A stretch of DNA of 64,000 nucleotides from Nannobrachium achirus (GCA_963921795.1 OY997647.1:60848357-60912356); one strand, 5' to 3'. Counted from the stretch's first letter, positions 1-13,494 are shown. Notes: generated by a model not told the origin, from the sequence alone. Numbers and translations are program-made.

Positions 1-50
1 ACAAACAATGTTAACTAGCTTCATGTATGGTCATTGATTTTACTGTAGTG

Positions 51-605
51 CTAAGGGTTTAGGTGGAGTCTGAAAAGGTGAGTCTTCAGTCCACGGCGAA
101 AGGTAGCGAGTGAGTCCGTTGTTCTAAGTGCGACAGGGAGTTTATTCCACAACTTGGGAGCCAAGAGGGCAAACTGTCTCGGACGAGTGGATTTTTGCCC
201 TGGAGTTTTTAGCGAGGGTTCGGTCAGCATCCCTGTGTTGGCTGATCTAAGTGAACGAGTGGGGGTGTAGGGGTTGATCAGCTTTTGGAGGTATGGAGGA
301 GCCATACCTTTGGCTGCTTTGAAGGTCAGCATCAGTGTTTTGTATTCCATGCGGGCCGCAACCGGGAGCCAGTGGAGGCTGCGGAGAAGGGGAGAGACAT
401 GTGAGAACTTAGGCTGGTTGAAGACCAGTCGTGCCGCGGCATTTTGGATCAGTTGGAGAGGTTTGAGTGCACATGCCGGGAGACCAGTGAGGAGAGAGTT
501 ACAATAGTCGAGTTTTGATATGACAGATGTCTGAATGAGGAGCTGCGCTGCCTCCTGGGTGAGGAACGGTCTGATTTTACGGATGTTATAGAGTGTGAAC
601 CTACA

Positions 606-606
<1 letters not shown>
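51..606 (-). mobile_element. Non-LTR retrotransposon, C-terminal reverse transcriptase fragment
   Basis: The minus-strand reading encodes the thumb and C-terminal part of a LINE reverse transcriptase: IRKIRPFLTQEAAQLLIQT, SKLDYCNSLLTGLP, LQLIQNAAARLVF, LRSLHWLPVAAR, PLRSAN-type LRSANTGML, and LWNKLPVALRTTDSLATFRR, ending KTHLF. This signature is shared by L2/CR1-group fish LINEs. The catalytic palm is missing because the copy is 5'-truncated at the (CA)n tract at 609-650. The reading is open for about 185 codons, so the copy is fairly young. Confidence 0.85.

Positions 607-608
<2 letters not shown>

Positions 609-650
<42 letters not shown>
609..650. repeat. (CA)n microsatellite
   Basis: Uninterrupted CA repeat of about 21 units between a LINE fragment and a dispersed repeat. 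Confidence 0.95.
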
Positions 651-653
<3 letters not shown>

Positions 654-915
654 CTGGTTAAACATGTTGCCTCATGCTAGATGCAGAATAGATATGCCTC
701 AAGCTAGATGCAGAATAGATATAGGTACACCATAAAAAATGCTAATATACAGCATATGATTTGTGAAAGTGACAAACGGGCTTCACAGTTATGTCAGGTG
801 TGTTCATATGCTTATGGTGATGCGATTGCAGATCAATTGCTCCAGCCACTGAGGAGAAACGCTGTGACAAGACACTCAGACACTCACTCAGACATTCCGA
901 AAATTATATGTTTGA
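650..915 (+). repeat. Dispersed repeat, copy 1 (beside a (CA)n tract)
   Basis: It contains a short internal duplication (GCTAGATGCAGAATAGATAT twice), GAAAGTGACAAACGGGCTTC and GAGAAACGCTGTGACA. The reverse-complement copy is at 29396-29650; both start at a (CA)/(GT) tract. A conserved short reading (CESDKRASQLCQVCSYA) occurs in both but is likely incidental. Confidence 0.75.
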
Positions 916-3269
916 TGAGCTAACTTTGAGAAGTGTCTTCACAAATGATCCCAGAGTCCGTGTAGGGAACTAATAACAAGGAGGAATGACAGAACTGGTT
1001 GACGCAGACAACAAATAGCTACAGTAGACTCCAGTAGTCTCCATTATCTTTCAATGAACATGAGATGGAGGACTAGTAGCCTACTCTGACTTGACACCTT
1101 TGTTAGTCAAAGCTGCTCAGGCTCATTACAGGCCCCTCAGGCTGCTCCATCTAAATGAGAATATAATGACTAATTAATCCTTTGGAATGCGACATTTGTC
1201 TTCCAGGAGACACTTTTGAAAAGCAACAGGTCAATAGGACAGATCAATATGACAATGACCACTCTTTTTTAAGGACTGTTTCAGAGTGACTACAGTGGAA
1301 CATAATTATGGATGTAGGATCCACACAGTAATGAGGAAATAGCTTTCTGACAGGCCTGAATACTATAGATATTAGGCTATACATGTTATATATTATTGAT
1401 TTGTTCTTTCCAAAGAGACTTACAATAAGCAAGGTAATACATCAACACATCAAATGCATAGAAGTATCAATCTAGACAAGATAACATAGGTAGACCAAGC
1501 AGCTAATCAGTAAAAAGCTTTATATCTAGCTTGGCTTTCATGTACACAGAACAGACCAGACCAGACCAGACCACTGGCTGTTAAGTAAAATCGGTGTTTC
1601 CGCTAAGAAATCACGTAGGTTTTGAGCATGGAGACTGAAGTCACGTGCTGAAAACAAATCAATCAGATCAGCACTCTATCGCCAAAATAAAAGTCTGGGT
1701 TTCCGAGGCTAGATCAGCACTGATATGAGACTCTGTTTATCTGCAGAACATCAGTGACATCTACTGGCCATGAAATGCCATGCAGGGCAGGGCACACATG
1801 TTCATGTTTGCACTGAGGTTGAAGTATAGGCTGATGAACACCATTTCTATACAGAAGTAGGCCTACTGACTGTGTGTTATTGTCTCCACCACGCCGAACG
1901 GCCAAAGGCCGGAGACTATAATAGAAAGGTAGTATTGGTTATCTAACCCAAGGTTTTAGGGTTCAAGGAATGTGGCTAAATCAGTGAAATTACCATCAGT
2001 TAATTATTTATTGCCAAATCCATTGTATTGCAATGATCAAGTGATTGATTGGGGGGTCACGTGTAGAATCTATTTCTAATGTTATATATTCAATTGCCAA
2101 GGTCATGTCTGTCTCTCTCACACCTTATCACTCCTTATCCAGGTGTCCAAGCAGGCAGCAGCTATGGTCACTGTTTGACACATAGAGTATTCACCTCACG
2201 ATTGACAGCTGCATTACAATACTGTTGCTAAGCTCAGCACTGGAAATGCATGTGTTTGCATATGGAGGGCTGAGGGCTGACAGACAAGCTCAGTGGTAAT
2301 AGTCTTGAGTGTATCAGCAGCACTCTGAAGTGGTTTCTATCAACTACTAGACCATGAAGACCTTTTGAGCAGATACAGCAGCAGCCTACCTGGCTAGACA
2401 CTGTGCATCCGACTGGCTGACTTTGTGTAGACAACTTAATTCTTCCTACTGTATACTTCCCATCCACCGGTTTGAATGTGCAGGGAGACACCTTGTCAAT
2501 AGGTTGCCACCTTTTCTCTCATGATGACGCACATGGTTAAGTACTTCTTCCGTGCTGGCCATGTGCAGTATGCTTGATATCTCACCCAGTGCCTGCTAAG
2601 ATGCATGTGCTCCATGCCAGAGGCTAAGCTAGAACTTGTCAACTGTCAGCACCATGATGGATTCTGGATCACTGTCTCTGCTCACCAGTCTGGGGAGCAG
2701 ACTGCCATAAAGAGCAGGCAAGATGCTGTCATGATGTATGTGGGTGGGTGGAGTATTTATAAAGGAACCCTTTGTGTTACATCTTTAATGAAAACAAAGG
2801 TACATCTTATGTAATGTAGTCACTACTACACTACAGTATAGTATGTTGTCACAATGCCTGTAATAGATACCATTTCTAGAGATGCTACTTTTAACAACCT
2901 TTATGAAAAAAAATTAGTCTGAGCTTTATCCTTGCCATTTTCCAAAGACAGAGGGTCAATAATACTAAGGAAGAATCATTGGTTTGAAGTAGAATGCTTC
3001 ATTCGGATTTTGAAAACTGTGTTTTGGCATGTGATTATAAATGAAGTGTAATTTTAACACCTTTCATATTTAATTAAATTGGAGTTATTTGAAAGAGTTG
3101 ATCACGTCAGTGTTTTCCCAGAGTTGATTTTCACTCCCAAAGTGTAATGTTACCACTTTCTGATGAAGTGTTTGGAGTTATTTTAAATAGTTGATTAAAA
3201 TCAGTGTTACCCAACTCTGGTACTGAGGAGGACAGAATCAGCATTCTTGATAAGCCTATTCAAGCCAAG
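916..3269. other. Intergenic, no gene recognised
   Basis: AT-rich sequence. Only a short CCAGA repeat (about 1553-1572) and short readings without recognisable domains are seen. Confidence 0.5.
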
Positions 3270-3610
3270 AGAGTCTAGGACGAGTGGATCGTTGTCCTGG
3301 GGTTTTTAGCGAGGGTTCTGTCTGTCAGCTTCCCTGTGGAGCTGAGCCTCCTCGGGAAGTAGGCTAAAGCCCTTCATCATCCACTCCCTCAAAGGATTCT
3401 GGTTGCACCACTGAACAAAGCAATTAACCAGTCCTCTGTACTGCATAGTTTAACCTCCACTGACACATGCCATAATAGCAGAATCATCTGCATACTTCTG
3501 CAAACACCAAGTAGCTGTATTGTGCCTGAAATCTGAGGTGTTGTAGACAGAGGCTAAAAGGTTAGAGACAAAACTGTCCACTGGGGGGCGCCAATGTTAC
3601 TCACCACCTC
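3270..3610 (-). mobile_element. LINE reverse transcriptase remnants, including palm motif
   Basis: Two pieces abut. At 3270-3330 the plus strand resembles 165-235 of this window, the C-terminal RT piece of the first LINE. At 3345-3600 the minus strand reads IGAPQWTVLS, then NTATWCLQKYADDSAIMACV, then a region like YRGLVNCFVQWC. GAPQ.TVLS and YADD (codons 3483-3494) are the RT palm signatures, with the two catalytic aspartates preserved. An in-frame stop after the VSGG stretch shows decay. Confidence 0.75.
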
Positions 3611-3823
3611 CAGTCTGGGGGGGAAAAAACAGCTGAACAGAGTCAAGATCAGCTGATTGTCAAAGGGTTAATCAATACTCAGCCTATCCTAGCCGGATCT
3701 CCTAACTAGTAGTCAGCTGTATCCCATGTTGTCATTAATCAGTCAGATATAAAAGCCAGGTCAAATCCCGCTCTTGTTTTTTTCTGTGCTGAACAGCGTC
3801 TTTTGATGTAAGTAGACCTACTA

Positions 3824-3867
3824 GCCCCCCCCCCACCCCCCCCCCCCACACACACACACACACACGC
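3824..3867. repeat. Poly-C and (CA)n tract
   Basis: Two C runs broken by one A are followed directly by a (CA)n tract. Confidence 0.95.
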
Positions 3868-4824
3868 ACGGCAACTCGGACCCTGCGAGCCTCCGTGACC
3901 TAAGAGTAATGTGCGCACTGACCACATAACGGTAAACGTTTGAAAATGTTATGTAGGCTATAATCAGACCAGACGTCAGACAGCATTTCCAGTTGCTGCT
4001 TTTAATCTGCTGCCTTACCTTACCTAACTGAGCGAAGGCATGCAAAGGTGCGTTTGTGCGTGCATTTATTATTACAAAACATACAGTAACCACAAGCCTG
4101 AAAGCAATTGGTGCGCGTGTGCGTGCCGTGCTTTAAAGAACTGATGAAATGCACAAATGAAACAGTAGGCCTATTTAAATTTAAATATCGCCACTCCAAA
4201 TAAACACGTTTTAATTTACAGTAGTCTCTCACGACCAGTAATATTTGACGGCTAGCATGCGTCCTCAACGTGCTCAGAGTTGAAGCGGCTCCCCCATTCA
4301 TAATTTATGCATGTAGGAGCTTTCTGTGATTTTCCAGCAGCTTTGGTAGATCAGTTGTTTTGGTGCTGAGGCTGAGCACCGAACAGCGGGGGAATAAAAC
4401 GATACAGTCTGAAACGTGACCTCTTTTCACACAGCTCATCCAAGCTGCCCTCACTCAGTCAGCAGAGAGGCTTTTTATTGAACACACCCAAATTGTCAAT
4501 GAATACATGCACATCCACAGGTGGATCAATCAGTCATCAGTCAAACAACAAACAAACTAAAAACATTTTACTTAAGTTTCCCCCTTTACAATATATCATT
4601 TTCCAAACAAATTCAGCAAACTTAACACATTTAGAAGCTTTTGTCATCACATTTGCTACCATTTTCTGAGTTTGTACAATATTTTAATCTAAATGCAACC
4701 AATCATTCACAGTAGCCCTAGATCTTACATACATTTCATACCATAGCGTATCCAGGAATGAGATTCACGAAAGGCTAGTTTCAGACTCCCTTTGATTGCG
4801 ACCGCAAGGGAGCCAATGCGGAGT

Positions 4825-5050
4825 CAATCCAATACAACTTTATTTATTGAGCACGTTTAAAAACAACAGAGTTGACCTTGAAACCCTGAAACTTCTAATA
4901 AAGTCTTCAGACCAAAGTGCTTTACAGAAAGTGTCCTAGAGACAACAATAAGGTACAAGAATCACAACAAACCAGAGAGGAAATCAGAAATAAAAAACAT
5001 TAAAATAAAACATAAAAAACACAAATAGGCATAAAATAAAAGTCAATAAG
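4825..5050. mobile_element. Retroelement-like 3' end, A-rich
   Basis: The segment has the fish-repeat phrases CAACTTTATTTATTGAGCAC and CCAAAGTGCTTTACAG, followed by an A-rich simple tract to about 5050. A related phrase (AAAGCTCTTTACAAAGG) occurs at about 48625. The class is uncertain (LINE/SINE-derived). Confidence 0.45.
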
Positions 5051-7303
5051 CTGGCTCCCAGCTGATATTATACCAATGAGAATGACTCAATGATGATGCA
5101 TGAAACATGCATCATCAAGCATCGATGGCGATTTTCACAATGCCCTTAAAAACAATTTAGGCCTAACCTATAGTAAGGCCTAAATCAGAAATTAGCCTAC
5201 AAAAACAAATATGTTGCTACATACTGTACATGTACTGTAAGCCCCTCCCATTCACTAAAATGTGTACCCGGGTTAAGACTGTCCCAGTACTATTGCCAAT
5301 TCTGGAGGAGGGAAAGAAAATTTGAGTTGGAACTGGCAGTTGACTAAAATAACATTAATCACTAATAATGTTTCTGAGGGTTTGTTTGTTTGTGGCTCCA
5401 GGAGCGTAAGTTAAGGGACCTGATGCAGGGACATCCCAACTGTGGAGCAGCTCTCTGCGCTGGGGATCTTCAGTGCCCTGGGCACTGAGGAAGCCCACAA
5501 CGATAGCAGCAGGTCATTAACATCTGATGCTGACAGCAGTGTGGAGAACAGGCCCCCACGGATCCCCACTGAGGAACATGCAACTGGACATCCAGTAAAT
5601 AAACTAACCCCTCCCAAGCGGGGGAGTGCCTCCCCCTGTTGGAGATATCCCAGCCCCGCCAGGCACACCCATAAGGGTGAACTCTTTTTGAGCCGCCGTA
5701 AGAAAAGTAATTTTCTTAATAGAACAGAAATGTATCCCACTTCACCTTTTTAATCCTCTATTCTGCCCTACAGATGATTCCACGAGTTCCAAGTCCATGT
5801 TCAGGACATTAAAGAAACAACCCTGATGCCTCTTTTTAATGTGTCTGTGGTCGCTTGCAACCCCCTTTTGCAGGCTTGGAGTACCAGGTTGCAGGGTGTT
5901 GCTTCTGCACACTCTGCGACGATAAAGGGGGCCAGGAGGCCGAGCTGAGCCACTGCAGGTCCCTGGACCACTATATCAGCCTGGAGGTACGAACAGCACG
6001 ACCATGTTCATTTCATCCACTAAAACTATGACCAACAAAAATATTACTCAAAAAAGGTTACAAAACACTGGTTCACTTTACTGGCAAAAACATTGCGGAC
6101 CGAATACAATAGTGTGTTGCCTATAGCAACCACACTAACTAATCTATGACTTGATATATTGAGAATCACCGATTTTAGAAGGATTTGGAAGACATTTATA
6201 GAATCGGGTCAAAAATATTCAAAGACTTTCTTAAATGTAGATCTACAAGCTGAGGGGACAAGCAGAGGGGACAATGACGACTTCCTCTCCGCTGTCGTCG
6301 CCCACCGCCGAAGGGAGGAGGGAGGAGAGCTTGGACCACGCCCACGCTGCAGTGGTAACACACCCCGAAGGCCAATACATACACACACCTGTCTTAACAC
6401 TTTAATAATAAATAAATGAATTCCCTGACAGAGTTGAGGCATTACATTTCTGTGGGTTTGTGGCTCCAGGAGCGTCAGTTAAGGGACCTGATGCAGAGAC
6501 ATCCCTTAACTGTGGAGCAGCTCTCTGCTGCTGAACACAACATGCCATATCGACAGAGTAGCTAAATGTGGCATTAAAACATTACAAATTCCTATCGAAT
6601 ATCTTAATTACAATGAAATTAAGTTGACATGTTTTTTAAGGACAACAGTTGTATAATTGCAATATTACACTCGAGGGTGTGGGATAACTGAATTATTTGC
6701 ACAACAGTGAGGGTTAGGGTTAGTATTGCTTGTATGTATATGTATAACTGTATAACTGCGAACTAATAACTAAAGTTTTCAACATTTGCCAACAGATTAG
6801 GTACTTTGGTGTGGGTGCAGTCTTAACACTACTGTTTTAACCATTTGATGAAAATATCTTCTAGAGACCGACGTGAAGGACGCCCTGGTCTGTCATGGGT
6901 GACAACATCAACTCTCCCATCCAGAGCCCCAGGTACCTGATCCATGGAGCTGTGTCCTACTGTGCCAAAGTCACCATGGTTATCTCCTATAAGGGCAAGG
7001 AGATTCACTTCCTCCGCACAGTTTTAGGTGAGCTATTTTGAAGAATCGTGACTTTTTGCCGGTGCGAGCCATGCCTGATGGCAGATACGTGCAGGCTTGA
7101 AGTAAGTAATGTTCTTGAACAACAATAGCCAATCTACAAGCTCACATAATTTGTGCATAATTTAAGTTTTTTTCCATTTGTTTAGTTAAAGATGCTGTAA
7201 GTGATCTTTTACTTGGATTAAAACAAAGTTTTTTGTTAGAAATAATTCCTATAGACTAGTGTAGTGTTTGTTTATGAACTGGGTCTCTCAATCTCTCCAG
7301 CAC

Positions 7304-7409
7304 TTAAAAGGAGCTATAGTCAACTTTTTCTTGAAAAACGGATGCTAAAATAAAAATGTTTCGAAAATATTTTATAAAAAAAATAAGCTCCCCCCCCCCC
7401 CCCCCCCCC
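7304..7409 (+). mobile_element. Truncated copy of the 355-bp palindromic MITE plus poly-C
   Basis: 7304-7387 repeats the left arm of the element at 10071 (TTAAAAGGAGCTATAGTCAA, TTCGAAAATATTTTAT) and then breaks into about 20 C residues (7390-7409). Confidence 0.8.
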
Positions 7410-7429
7410 TGTAAGTAATTTTCTTGAAC

Positions 7430-7495
7430 AATAACCGATCTACAAGCTCACGTGTCAATTTACGCTGCGGTGTGAGCTTGTAGATCGGCTATTTT
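7430..7495. repeat. Hairpin cassette in the decayed 5-8 kb gene
   Basis: Arms CGATCTACAAGCTCACG and GTGAGCTTGTAGATCGGCT. It directly follows TAATTTTCTTGAACAATA, an intron phrase that is without the cassette in neighbouring duplicates (7790, 7907). A lone left arm lies at 7123-7146. Confidence 0.85.
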
Positions 7496-7699
7496 CTTCC
7501 TTTTTCGATTATTGATTAAAAATAATAAATAAATAAAATAAACTACACCAAAAATCTGCACGGTGGAAAGTCGCAACTCTCCGAAGGTGGAGACAGGCCT
7601 TTACTAAGCAATCAGAAGTTATTTTTTTCAACACTTTAACCCTCTCCTAGGTGTTTGTTTCAGGCGGCACCAGCAGTTCCACCCCCACGCGGACCACGT

Positions 7700-7920
7700 C
7701 TGCAGGTGGGACGCCTGCCAGTTAGGGTCAAGAAGGATGGTAGTTACGTCCCGTCCCCCTAAATCCCTCTGTAAGTAATTTTCTTGAACAACAATGCTGC
7801 CACCACCACCACGTCTTCAGGTGGGACAGCTGCCAGTGAGGGCCAAGAAGGACGGTCGTTACGTCCCGTCCCCCTAAATCCCTCTGCAAGTAATTTTCTT
7901 GAACAACAATGCTGCCACCA
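7700..7920 (+). repeat. About 105-bp tandem duplication within the decayed gene
   Basis: CCGTCCCCCTAAATCCCTCT and AAGTAATTTTCTTGAACAAC repeat at about 7750 and 7867, preceded in each case by GGTGGGAC and GCCAGT phrases. Confidence 0.8.
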
Positions 7921-8170
7921 CCACCAGGTGCGATTGAACCACTGCCTGCCCCTCCGCCTGCAGCGGTGCCTGGGGCTGCCCCCCCACTTTGGCTAAGTAA
8001 AGTAATTTTCTTATAACAGAAAAGTACATTTTCCAGTTTTTCCCCCAGTTTCACCTGGTTTGCAACTTTTTAACCCTCTATTCTGCCCTACAGATGAAGA
8101 CAATGTCCTCGTTCAGGAGACAATCAACCCTGGCCCCCATCATTCTGATGCATGGATTAAAGTTCAGTCA

Positions 8171-10070
8171 CCACCACTGATTTCAGTCATTTGGATTCCA
8201 TAGAAGCCTGCCCTGCATGTCTTCTATTGAAGCAGATTGTGCAGTGAAAATAAAATAGCTTATCTACTTGCTCTCAATGTGTTGTTGTTTTGTTCTACAG
8301 TCTGTAAATTATACTCCAACACCATCTCATCTCTGTTTTTCAGATCTGGCGCTGGAGATGAAATCTTCATATTTGATGATTTATTTCAATAAAATAAAAA
8401 ATGTTTGCCTGGAACAATCTAGTCTTTTTAAACAAATGAACCAATAACCCTTCCCCCAGTTTCACCTGGTTGCAACTTTTTAACCCTCTATTCTGATGAA
8501 TAGAGGGTTTTGAGGCCCAAGCTGTAAATGATTTTCTTATTTCTAACAGAAATGTACATACTTCAATAATATAACAATATTTCTATAATATTGGGTTGTG
8601 CAGGTGAGACTTAGAAAAACAGTGGAGTTTAAAGTTAATCTCACCATTAGAAATAGAAATACAAAATAATCAAATAAATAAAAAGAACATGGCAACGTTG
8701 ATCTGCCATTTTCAAAGGATTTGTACACATTTTTTACATTTGAAATGTGTGAAATGGGTCATTCTGCATAGTGGGGTACTTTTACTTTTGGTATTCAAGT
8801 CTATTTTGATGCAGTACTTTTGTCCTATTTCTCAGAATTCTCCAGTTCCCTGGTGTCACTGCTCAAGGACCAGTGTGTGCATTTTCAGGATGTTTGGTTT
8901 ATCATTAAGTAGTTAACTTTAATGCATACTTTAATGCATACCCTTTCTGAGTTGTCAGTTCAATTTCATTTCATTTGGATTAATTAAATAAAGCTTTGAA
9001 AGGTACCAGAATTCTTCTTTCTGTTTGCAAACATTTGTCGTACCCAGTTCTATTTCAGTGGTTCTAATAGTTTCATGTAAAAGACCCCCAAATGTATAGG
9101 CAGTTTGCTGCATGTGGACTAATTAGAAAAGATGCCAGTGGCAGTGACGCCCATAAGTGTAGATTTGTCCATTTCCAAAACTAAATCTTAAAGTAAAAAA
9201 TAAAATAAAAAATTAAATATCTCTTCCTGTGGTCCCTGGCATAACAATAATTCAGATGGGAAGTTCTGGATTTTTTTTTTTTTTTTTTGGGGGGGGATAA
9301 TGCAGCCCCCGTACTGCATTATCCATATGAAATGATGGTGAGTAGGAATCTTCTTGTTACACAACCTTTTTTTTCTTTCACCTTTGCAGTCATGTTCAAC
9401 ATTCAACTTGTTAACCTCTTTTTGCCCCACAGCAAACAAGCAAGAAGAAGCCTTACGGGAGCCTCAAAGTAATAAAAGATTCTCCGAGACCTGTCCATAG
9501 AAGTGCTGTGCTCCACTTGCCTCTCTGGCAAACTTTATTCTTAACCATGGAGTGTCTTCATGTCAGCCAAGTGGATGCCATGCTCCTTGTTCCACAGACA
9601 CCTCCACACAGCTTGAATCACATGGAACCTGCAGAGAAGAAGCGTGGCTTCTGGGAAGGCCTCAGTCTCTCTGCTCCTCATCGGTTATGAAGACCTGTTG
9701 CCAAGGGTGAAAATTTTTCTTTTTTTTCTTTCATTTATCCATATTTGTCATCTGTCATAGCTTATAGTTCAGTCAATCTGTTGTTTGACCCCATAAAAGG
9801 CAATAGTAATCATTCAGGGTCTTTGATGATCCTTAGGTTCATCCAAATAACAAGTTGTGTTATACTGTATACTTGGTAATCAAGGCAAATTCAGGGGTTC
9901 ATTTGGGGCCTTCATGCCTTCAGTGTCACACATTGTTGGAGCATCTATGCTTCTGAACATGCTAATTTAATGTCATTTTACCTACATTTTCTATGTTCAT
10001 TGGGTACCATTTCGGTTAATATATTAATTAACCAGTAAAACGCCATAGTGGCGACTGTAGGGGCACGATG
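8171..10070. other. Intergenic, no gene recognised
   Basis: Contains a third partial copy of the duplicated intron tract (about 8453-8497), a T18-G8 run at about 9272-9297 and no supported coding sequence. Confidence 0.5.
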
Positions 10071-10425
10071 TTAAAGGAGCTATAGTCAACTTTTTCTTGA
10101 AAAACGGATGCTAAAATAAAAATAATGTTTCGAAAATATTTTATAAAAAAATAAGCTTCATATATGTGTTTCAATTAAAAAATGACCACAAAAAGCGGAA
10201 AAATAATGATAAAATAATCATTTTGGCCCTTTGTTTACATTTACGGGCCCTGTAAATGTAAACAAAGGACCAAAATGATTATTTTATCATTATTTTTCCG
10301 CTTTTTGTGGTCATTTTTTAATTGAAACACATATATGAAGCTTATTTTTTTATAAAATATTTTCGAAACATTATTTTTATTTTAGCATCCGTTTTTCAAG
10401 AAAAAGTTGACTATAGCTCCTTTAA
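10071..10425. mobile_element. TTAA-flanked long-palindrome MITE (355 bp)
   Basis: The two halves are nearly perfect inverted copies meeting at about 10248 (ACGGGCCCTGTAAATG). The ends read TTAAAGGAGCTATAGTC and GACTATAGCTCCTTTAA. TTAA flanks and no coding content suggest a foldback MITE of the TTAA class (piggyBac-like), an inference. A one-sided copy truncated at a C run lies at 7304-7387. Confidence 0.85.
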
Positions 10426-11074
10426 GTTATCAAATAATGTGTTTCTTTAATAAAGTGATGAGGAGGAATTTATAAACAATTATTCAATTAATTTGAGAAA
10501 CTGTCTGTAAAGCAGTGCTGTGTGACCAAACAGCCCTTGCTACCGTTGCCTCAGCTGTATGGGTCCCCAATAAAATGTTTGAGCGCTGTGACAACTTGTG
10601 AGCTTGTAGATCGTCTATTTTCAAAATGTTCCTCTTATATTATTTTATATTTTGGCTGTTTTAACAGGTTCTTATAGTATAGTTTACTGTAATGGTCTTT
10701 TCCTTCTTGAGGTAGGCCTATCTTAAGTCCTTAAATTGTGACTTCACTTTAAAAAGAAAAAGTTAATTCTACATTTTCTATAGTGTTCTAGTCATCAGAT
10801 GAACTATATTCTCACTTTGGGTACCAAAAAAAAGTTAAATTCATTAAGCACACTGCGAAGCTTGGCCAATGAGCCAAGTGTGGGACATAACAGTACGTTC
10901 ATACAGCTTTGTCTCAAAATATGAATTGTGTAAAAAAGGCATTGGAAGCAGTAGATGTCTAGCCTGATTTCAGACTCAGCTTGCGCTTTAGTCTGAAGCT
11001 GTGGTCTATTGTGGCCGATTTCTGGAAGGGAGGGGGGGAGGTACTTTGAATTCCCTCCAACCAATCACTGCATA

Positions 11075-11389
11075 TCAGCGGATCCGCCTAAATCCAGTGG
11101 GAAGAACGCAAAATACGTCTCTCTTTTGAATAAATGCCTTCAAAGCAGATCTTTGTTCCGGTTTCAAAGTTATTTTTACTTTTAAACTACTTAGTACAGT
11201 GTCGATAGCAGCATCTATATCTGCGGTCAGTGCGGAGGTCGCCATTGTTGTTGTTGTTGTAGTAATCTCTGGTCTCCTTGTGAGCACCCACGTGAGCACC
11301 TCGTCTTGTAATGATGACGCTCTGATGATCGACGTTGCTTGAAAAACAAGCTGCGGCGCGGATTGGTTATTCGTTAAACCCGCCCCCAC
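11075..11389 (-). pseudogene. RecQ-helicase-like N-terminal fragment
   Basis: The minus-strand reading contains an initiator (ATG about 11245) followed by ALTADIDAAIDTVLSSLKVK and then LKPEQRSALKAFIQKRDVFC, VLPTGF. This is the Q-motif-like region and the first half of Walker A (motif I) of a superfamily 2 RecQ-type helicase. The sequence diverges immediately before the expected GKS, so motifs I-VI are missing. The upstream part of the reading (Thr run, about 48 codons) is probably 5' leader. Similar RecQ-like genes are scattered in many copies in fish genomes. The fragment sits between TIR-like sequences (about 10965-11000 and 11478-11500, both with a CAGACT/GGTCTG flavour), so it could be cargo of a non-autonomous transposon. 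Function is excluded by truncation. Confidence 0.6.
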
Positions 11390-11864
11390 CCCCCGCGCTC
11401 ATTGGACAGCCGAAAATAAAAACCGATTCCAGTACTAAGCTCCAGACCAAAGAAAGAGTCCACTCTGAGAGTGGGCGGGGTCTATGGTCTGGAAGCAGGC
11501 AAGTAGATGTCATAGCATCCCAAATCATCACTGATTGAGGAACTTTCACACTGGACTTCAATCAACTCTGATTGACATTTCTCAAAGTGTTTTGAATGGT
11601 CTTTGTAATACTGTAATATTTTTTTCATTATGTGCCATAAACATCAGAATAATGACAAAACAAAAAGGGGTTTATTTCACTGCATGCGCAGTGTATGTAG
11701 ATTCTAGAAAATGAACTTTTCCACAATATTCTAACTTTGAGACAAAGCTGTACATACAAACAGACAAAGACAGATGTAGGAGCGGTTAGCACCACTCAAA
11801 AATAGAGGAAATAGACAATTTACAAGCAACACGTTGTAGACCTACTTTATTCCACTCATTGTCA

Positions 11865-13169
<1,305 letters not shown>

Positions 13170-13494
13170 CTGTAGAAAACACAGACACGCAGGATTAAGT
13201 TTAACATGAGGTAAGCAACATTCCAACATTCTTTATGAAAAATATATTTAATATATTTATAATCAAATCAATAATCATGAGCAGACTGTTGTGTGGGAAC
13301 TAAGCCTTCACTGGTTGCTTCAAAATGCTTTCTTATGAATAAGACTTCCCATGGAATTTCTATTTCATCAAATCAAACATCATGAGACTCTTCCTCATTT
13401 GGAAAGCCTTACGTTGGTGCACATTATTGCGCTTCAGCAATATTGACAAACAGCTGTGGCAATGCAATGGACTGTAAATGGTAACAGGTAAGGT

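Larger units (their letters stand above)
5400..8170 (+). pseudogene. Decayed, locally duplicated gene fragments with C2H2-like zinc-finger block
   Basis: Several exon-like pieces lie in one orientation but not in one intact frame. At 5401 and again at 6470 there are copies starting E-R-(K/Q)-LRDLMQ.HP; the first is 2 bp shorter at the HP codons and continues open in another frame (5442-5730) to GELFLSRRKK then a gtaatttt donor. At 5873-5983 a block reads GCCFCTLCDDKGGQEAELSH then CRSLDHYISLE before gtacg, a matrin/U1-like C-x2-C...H-x5-H finger. At 6905-7026 a block reads YLIHGAVSYCAKVTMVISYK. Around 7066, 7720 and 7830 three copies of (K)DGxYV repeat, two followed by PSP and stop. The acceptor tract ctctattctgccctacag occurs at 5756 and 8076, and a third truncated copy near 8478. 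I do not recognise the protein; stops and shifts argue for decay. Confidence 0.4.

Noticed and set aside
708..923. Short reading shared with the minus strand at 29219-29545, considered as a small conserved gene
   Set aside because: Both are copies of one dispersed repeat; the second lies in a nested transposon and neither has flanking gene structure.
5442..5753. 103-codon reading considered as a complete small gene
   Set aside because: It lacks a start context, continues a reading from upstream after a 2-bp loss, and ends at a donor-like site, so it is better seen as part of the decayed cassette gene.
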